This document shows, piece by piece, positions 17,182-20,000 of a DNA stretch of 20,000 nt; position 1 is the stretch's first letter, and the number at the start of each line of letters is the position of its first letter. The translations under genes were made by a program, and so were the position numbers. The stretch spans positions 25,001-45,000 of the forward strand of contig NW_026729148.1 of assembly GCF_030272615.1 (NCBI RefSeq), read 5' to 3'. Source of the DNA: Cryptomeria japonica (lineage: Eukaryota > Streptophyta > Pinopsida > Cupressales > Cupressaceae). The notes below the pieces were generated by a model, which had not been told where the DNA came from, searched no databases, and was given only the letters and a program-made list of their open reading frames with translations.

Positions 17182-17534
17182 TTGTCAAGTTTTAGTCGTC
17201 GGGACTCATTTCGAGCCTTAGAGGTCGTTTCTTGTCCGGTTGCCCTGTCTTCGACCTGGGAACCCAATTTTGGTCCTCGGGTCCCATTTTTTTTTGTCTC
17301 GCATCCCACTTTTGGCCTGTGGCCTTTTCGGGGTCGATTCTCGTTTTGGGCATCAGAGCATGTTTCTTCTCCTAAAACCCAATATTTGTTTATTAAGTCT
17401 CGGAACACATTTTTGTTCTCGTGGACCCATCATGGGTCTTGGAACGCATTTGTGGTCCTTGGGTCCCATTTTGCATCCCGAAACTTGTGTTTTGGTGCTT
17501 GATCCCTATTTTGGGTGCCCACCTTGCACCAAGT
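17182..17534. repeat. Degenerate T-rich repeats, second copy
   Basis: Equivalent of 11148-11500, apparently unchanged. No gene is seen. Confidence 0.6.
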
Positions 17535-17882
17535 GCGCACCCGGGGCAAACCGAGCGCCTTGGTGCACCGGGGCAAGATCGAGCATGCACCCGAGGCGCC
17601 CCGAACATGCACCAAGGTGCACTCGGCCCACATGTGAGCGCAGGTCGTTGCGCCCGAGGTGGTGTGTGGGCACCGCGTTGCAGACGGGACACTGCACGCA
17701 CACGACGCCCCGTCCAGGTGCACGCACGTAGGCCGGGCCGGGTGCACACCCGACGCCCTAGCAAGGTGCGCGCACCCGGGCAGGGCTCACACTTGGCGAA
17801 CGGGGCGCACTTCGCGAGGGAGGGTGTGCACCTCGACGGGGGTGGGTGGCCGGGGTGGATTCGCACGTGGGTCGCGGTTTGC
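17535..17882. other. GC-rich 5' flank of 5S gene 2
   Basis: Equivalent of 11501-11848, with one noticed substitution (A17585). Confidence 0.6.
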
Positions 17883-17910
17883 TAAGTACACACTGCGACA
17901 AGCTCATAAC
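17883..17910 (+). promoter_or_regulatory. 5S gene 2 upstream promoter elements
   Basis: Identical to the elements of gene 1: TAAGTA at -28 and C at -1. Confidence 0.6.
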
Positions 17911-18028
17911 GGGTGCGATCATACCAGCGTTAGTGCACCGGATCCCATCAGAACTCCGCAGTTAAGCGCGCTTGGGCCGGAGTAGTACTGGGATGGGTGA
18001 CCTCCCGGGAAGTCCCGGTGTTGCACCC
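17911..18028 (+). rRNA. 5S ribosomal RNA gene, copy 2
   Basis: Identical over 118 nt to the first 5S gene, 6034 bp further on in the same orientation. The ends pair (GGGTGC with GCACCC), the internal control region is complete and the terminator is present, so it should be as competent as copy 1. Because the flanks are equally well conserved for kilobases, the identity reflects duplication of the whole unit rather than selection on the gene alone. Confidence 0.97.
17960..18007 (+). promoter_or_regulatory. 5S gene 2 internal control region
   Basis: A box, intermediate element and C box identical to those of gene 1. Confidence 0.85.
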
Positions 18029-18034
18029 TTTTTT
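18029..18034 (+). terminator. Pol III T6 terminator of 5S gene 2
   Basis: Six T residues directly after the mature 3' end. Confidence 0.9.
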
Positions 18035-18041
18035 AGTTTTT

Positions 18042-18477
18042 CGCCGGGCGTCGCAATGCTATTTGAATAAACCTTTTGCCCGTTTGCGTTCTCGTCGGGG
18101 CCGGGCCGGGCCGGGGTGCGCTGCCCGCACTACCGCGCGCGCGGGGGGCGACACCGAGCGCGCACCCGAGGCGCCCCGAGCACACAGGCCACGGTGCAAC
18201 CCGGGCGTTGTGCGCGCACCCCGGTGCGCCCGAGGTGCTGCGCGCGCACCCAGGTGAAATCGGTGTGCACCTCGGCCAGTGCGCGCTCGGTCGAGTCGCG
18301 CACGTTGGCCAAGGTGCACGGTGATGTTTCTTACTCTAAGGTTCCGCACCAGACGCCCGGGACAGGTGAGCGAAGCTGGGCGGGGCCGGGTGCGCGGCCG
18401 GGGCAGGTGCACGCAGCTGGAGAGAGCTTTGGAGCACACCAGAGGTGCGCACCTTGGAGCACACTTCGGAGCGCACC
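18042..18477. other. GC-rich 3' flank of 5S gene 2
   Basis: Equivalent of 12008-12442, with one extra G in the G run near 18145. No gene is seen. Confidence 0.6.
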
Positions 18478-18593
18478 AATGATGCGCTCCATTCAAAAGT
18501 TTCCTGAAAAGGCAAAAAAAGTTGAGATTATAGAATTTCCCACTTGAGAGATTGTAAAAAAAAAAAATTTAAAATGAAGGAAACGCGGGTGCC
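18478..18593. repeat. AT-rich module, variant form (copy 2)
   Basis: Matches 12443-12558. Confidence 0.75.
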
Positions 18594-19980
18594 AAGGTGT
18601 GCGCGCCCGGGTGCGCAGCCCAGCCAAGGTGTGCGCACCAAGGCGCCCACCCTGGCGAAGGTGCACGCAAGGTGCGCACCCGAGGCAAACCGGACAATTA
18701 ACCCAACTTTCGACTTCGCGCGCACCTGCGCACCTTGGAGCGCACTTCGGAGCGCTCCTTGGTGCGCACCAATCTTGGGCACCTCGGAGTGCACCATGGC
18801 GCCCACCAAGGTGCGCACCCGGGGCAAACCGAGCTCCGACTTCGTGCGCACCTTGGAGCGCACGAAAGGTGCGCACCATGGCGCCCACCAAGGTGCGCAG
18901 CCCAGCCAAGGCGTGCGCATCAAGGTGCGCACCCTGGCGAAGGTGCGCACCCGGGGCAAACCGAGCTCCGACTTCGTGCGCACCTTGGAGCGCACAAAGG
19001 GTGCGCAACCCAGCCAAGGTGTGCGCACCCCGGGCAAACCGAGCTCCGAATCGTGCGCACCTTGGAGCACACTTCGGAGCCCTCCTTGGTGCGCACCGAT
19101 GTTGCGCACCTCGGAGCGCACCCGGGGAAAACAATGCAATTAACCCGACTTTCGACTTCGTGGGCACCTCGGAGCGCTCTCGGGTTCGCACCTCGGAGCA
19201 CACCGAGGTGCGCACCTTTGATGCGCTGCCTTCACCAATTTCCAGAAAAGGCAAGAAAACATTGAGAAGGTGTGCGCACCGAGGTGCCCACCCTGGCGAA
19301 GGTGCACGCGAGGTGCGCACCCGGGGCAAACCGGGCTCCGACTTCGTGCACGCCATGCTGCGCACCTTGGAGGGCCATGGTGCGCACCTTGGAGCACACT
19401 TCGGAGCGCTCAATGGTGCCCAACCCAGCCAAGGTGCCCACCGCGGCGAAGGTGCACGCGAGGTGCGCACCCGGGGCAAACCGGGCTCCGACTTCGTGCA
19501 CGCCGCACCTTGGAGCACACTTCGGAGCGCTCCTTGGTGCGCACCAGGGCGCGCAACCCAGCCGAGGTGCCCACCCCGGCGAAGGTGCACGCGGGGTGCG
19601 CACCCGGGGCAAACCGGGCTCCGACTTCGTGCACGCCATGGTGCCCACCGCGCCAAGGTGCACGCGAGGTGCGCACCCGGGGCAAACCGGGCTCCGACTT
19701 CGTGCACGCCGCACCTTGGAGCACACTTCGGAGCGCTCCTTGGTGCGCACCAGGGCGCGCAACCCAGCCGAGGTGCCCACCCCGGCGAAGGTGCACGCGA
19801 GGTGCGCACCCGGGGCAAACCGGGCTCCGACTTCGTGCACGCCATGGTGCCCACCGCGGCGAAGGTGCACGCGAGGTGCGCACCCGGGGCAAACCGGGCT
19901 CCGACTTCGTGCACGCCGCACCTTGGAGCACACTTCGGAGCGCTCCTTGGTGTGCACCATGGTGCCCACCAGGGCGCGCA
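18594..19980. repeat. GC-rich composite repeat, second copy
   Basis: Follows 12559-13946. It includes a truncated AT-rich module near 19217-19269. One unit reads CACCGCGCCAAGG where copy 1 has CACCGCGGCGAAGG. Confidence 0.9.
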
Positions 19981-20000
19981 ACCCCACCAAACGCTCGGAC
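19981..20000. repeat. Switch into the CCCCACCAAACGCTC module
   Basis: Copy 1 continues with CAACCCCGCCGAAGG, but here the sequence is CAACCCCACCAAACGCTC. That matches the inside of the modules at 14899 and 15370. The window ends before the switch can be followed. Confidence 0.7.

Larger units (their letters stand above)
16656..19987. repeat. Large duplication, copy 2
   Basis: It starts at GCACCCACCCTGGCC, a 15-bp stretch common to the AT-module repeat family and the G-rich minisatellite, so the junction lies in short shared homology. From there it follows copy 1 almost base for base until CAACCCC near the right edge. It includes 500 bp of the G-rich minisatellite, the T-rich repeats, the 5S gene and the start of the GC-rich composite repeat. 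Confidence 0.93.

Noticed and set aside
11877-18028. 5S-derived retroelement rather than 5S genes
   Set aside because: Both copies are full length with helix-closing ends, upstream elements and a terminator, and no element tail or poly-A follows them.

Overview
The window is non-coding repeat DNA from a plant nuclear genome. It contains two complete 5S rRNA genes (11877-11994 and 17911-18028, + strand). I find no convincing protein-coding gene, tRNA, 18S, 5.8S or 26S sequence. Each 5S gene has the standard plant start and end, an intact internal promoter and a T6 terminator. Several of its bases look gymnosperm-like to me rather than angiosperm-like. This is a recalled comparison, so a gymnosperm is a moderate-confidence guess.

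Layout from left to right. (1) 1-4621: a tandem 188-bp satellite of 25 units, open at the left edge. (2) 4701-6050: three diverged composite modules (A, B, C). Each has a satellite-like half, an inverted repeat and a promoter-like core. (3) 6051-6390: a 50/56-bp repeat. (4) 6391-9378: tandem promoter-bearing units built on 157-bp and 311-bp periods, interrupted by a 38/52-bp minisatellite (7492-8125) and by GGTGC-rich expansions. (5) 9400-11120: a G-rich GGTGGGT minisatellite. (6) 11148-11500: degenerate T-rich repeats. (7) A 5S gene in GC-rich flanks. (8) 12546-16655: GC-rich composite repeats punctuated by AT-rich modules. (9) 16656-20000: a second, almost identical copy of the stretch from 10622 to 13953 (offset 6034-6035 bp), including the second 5S gene, with a recombined right end.

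The most interesting structure is a set of 13 copies of one core (positions 4974-9115). On the minus strand it reads CTTATATAGGGGAGG, which matches the plant RNA polymerase I initiator consensus (TATATA followed by a G run). Flanks differ widely between module types, but about 25 bases around this core are nearly invariant. A second element sits 61-63 bp away in every copy, and most copies keep a short hairpin at the predicted RNA 5' end.

My working model is a very long 35S rDNA intergenic spacer read right to left: 5S genes in the opposite orientation, then an array of spacer or gene promoters, then the 188-bp repeats in the external transcribed spacer, with 18S beyond the left edge. Linked 5S-35S (L-type) rDNA is known in bryophytes and some gymnosperms. 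No 35S coding sequence is visible, so the model is inference. The main alternative is a 5S-bearing satellite domain whose TATATAAG cores act as RNA polymerase II TATA boxes on the + strand.
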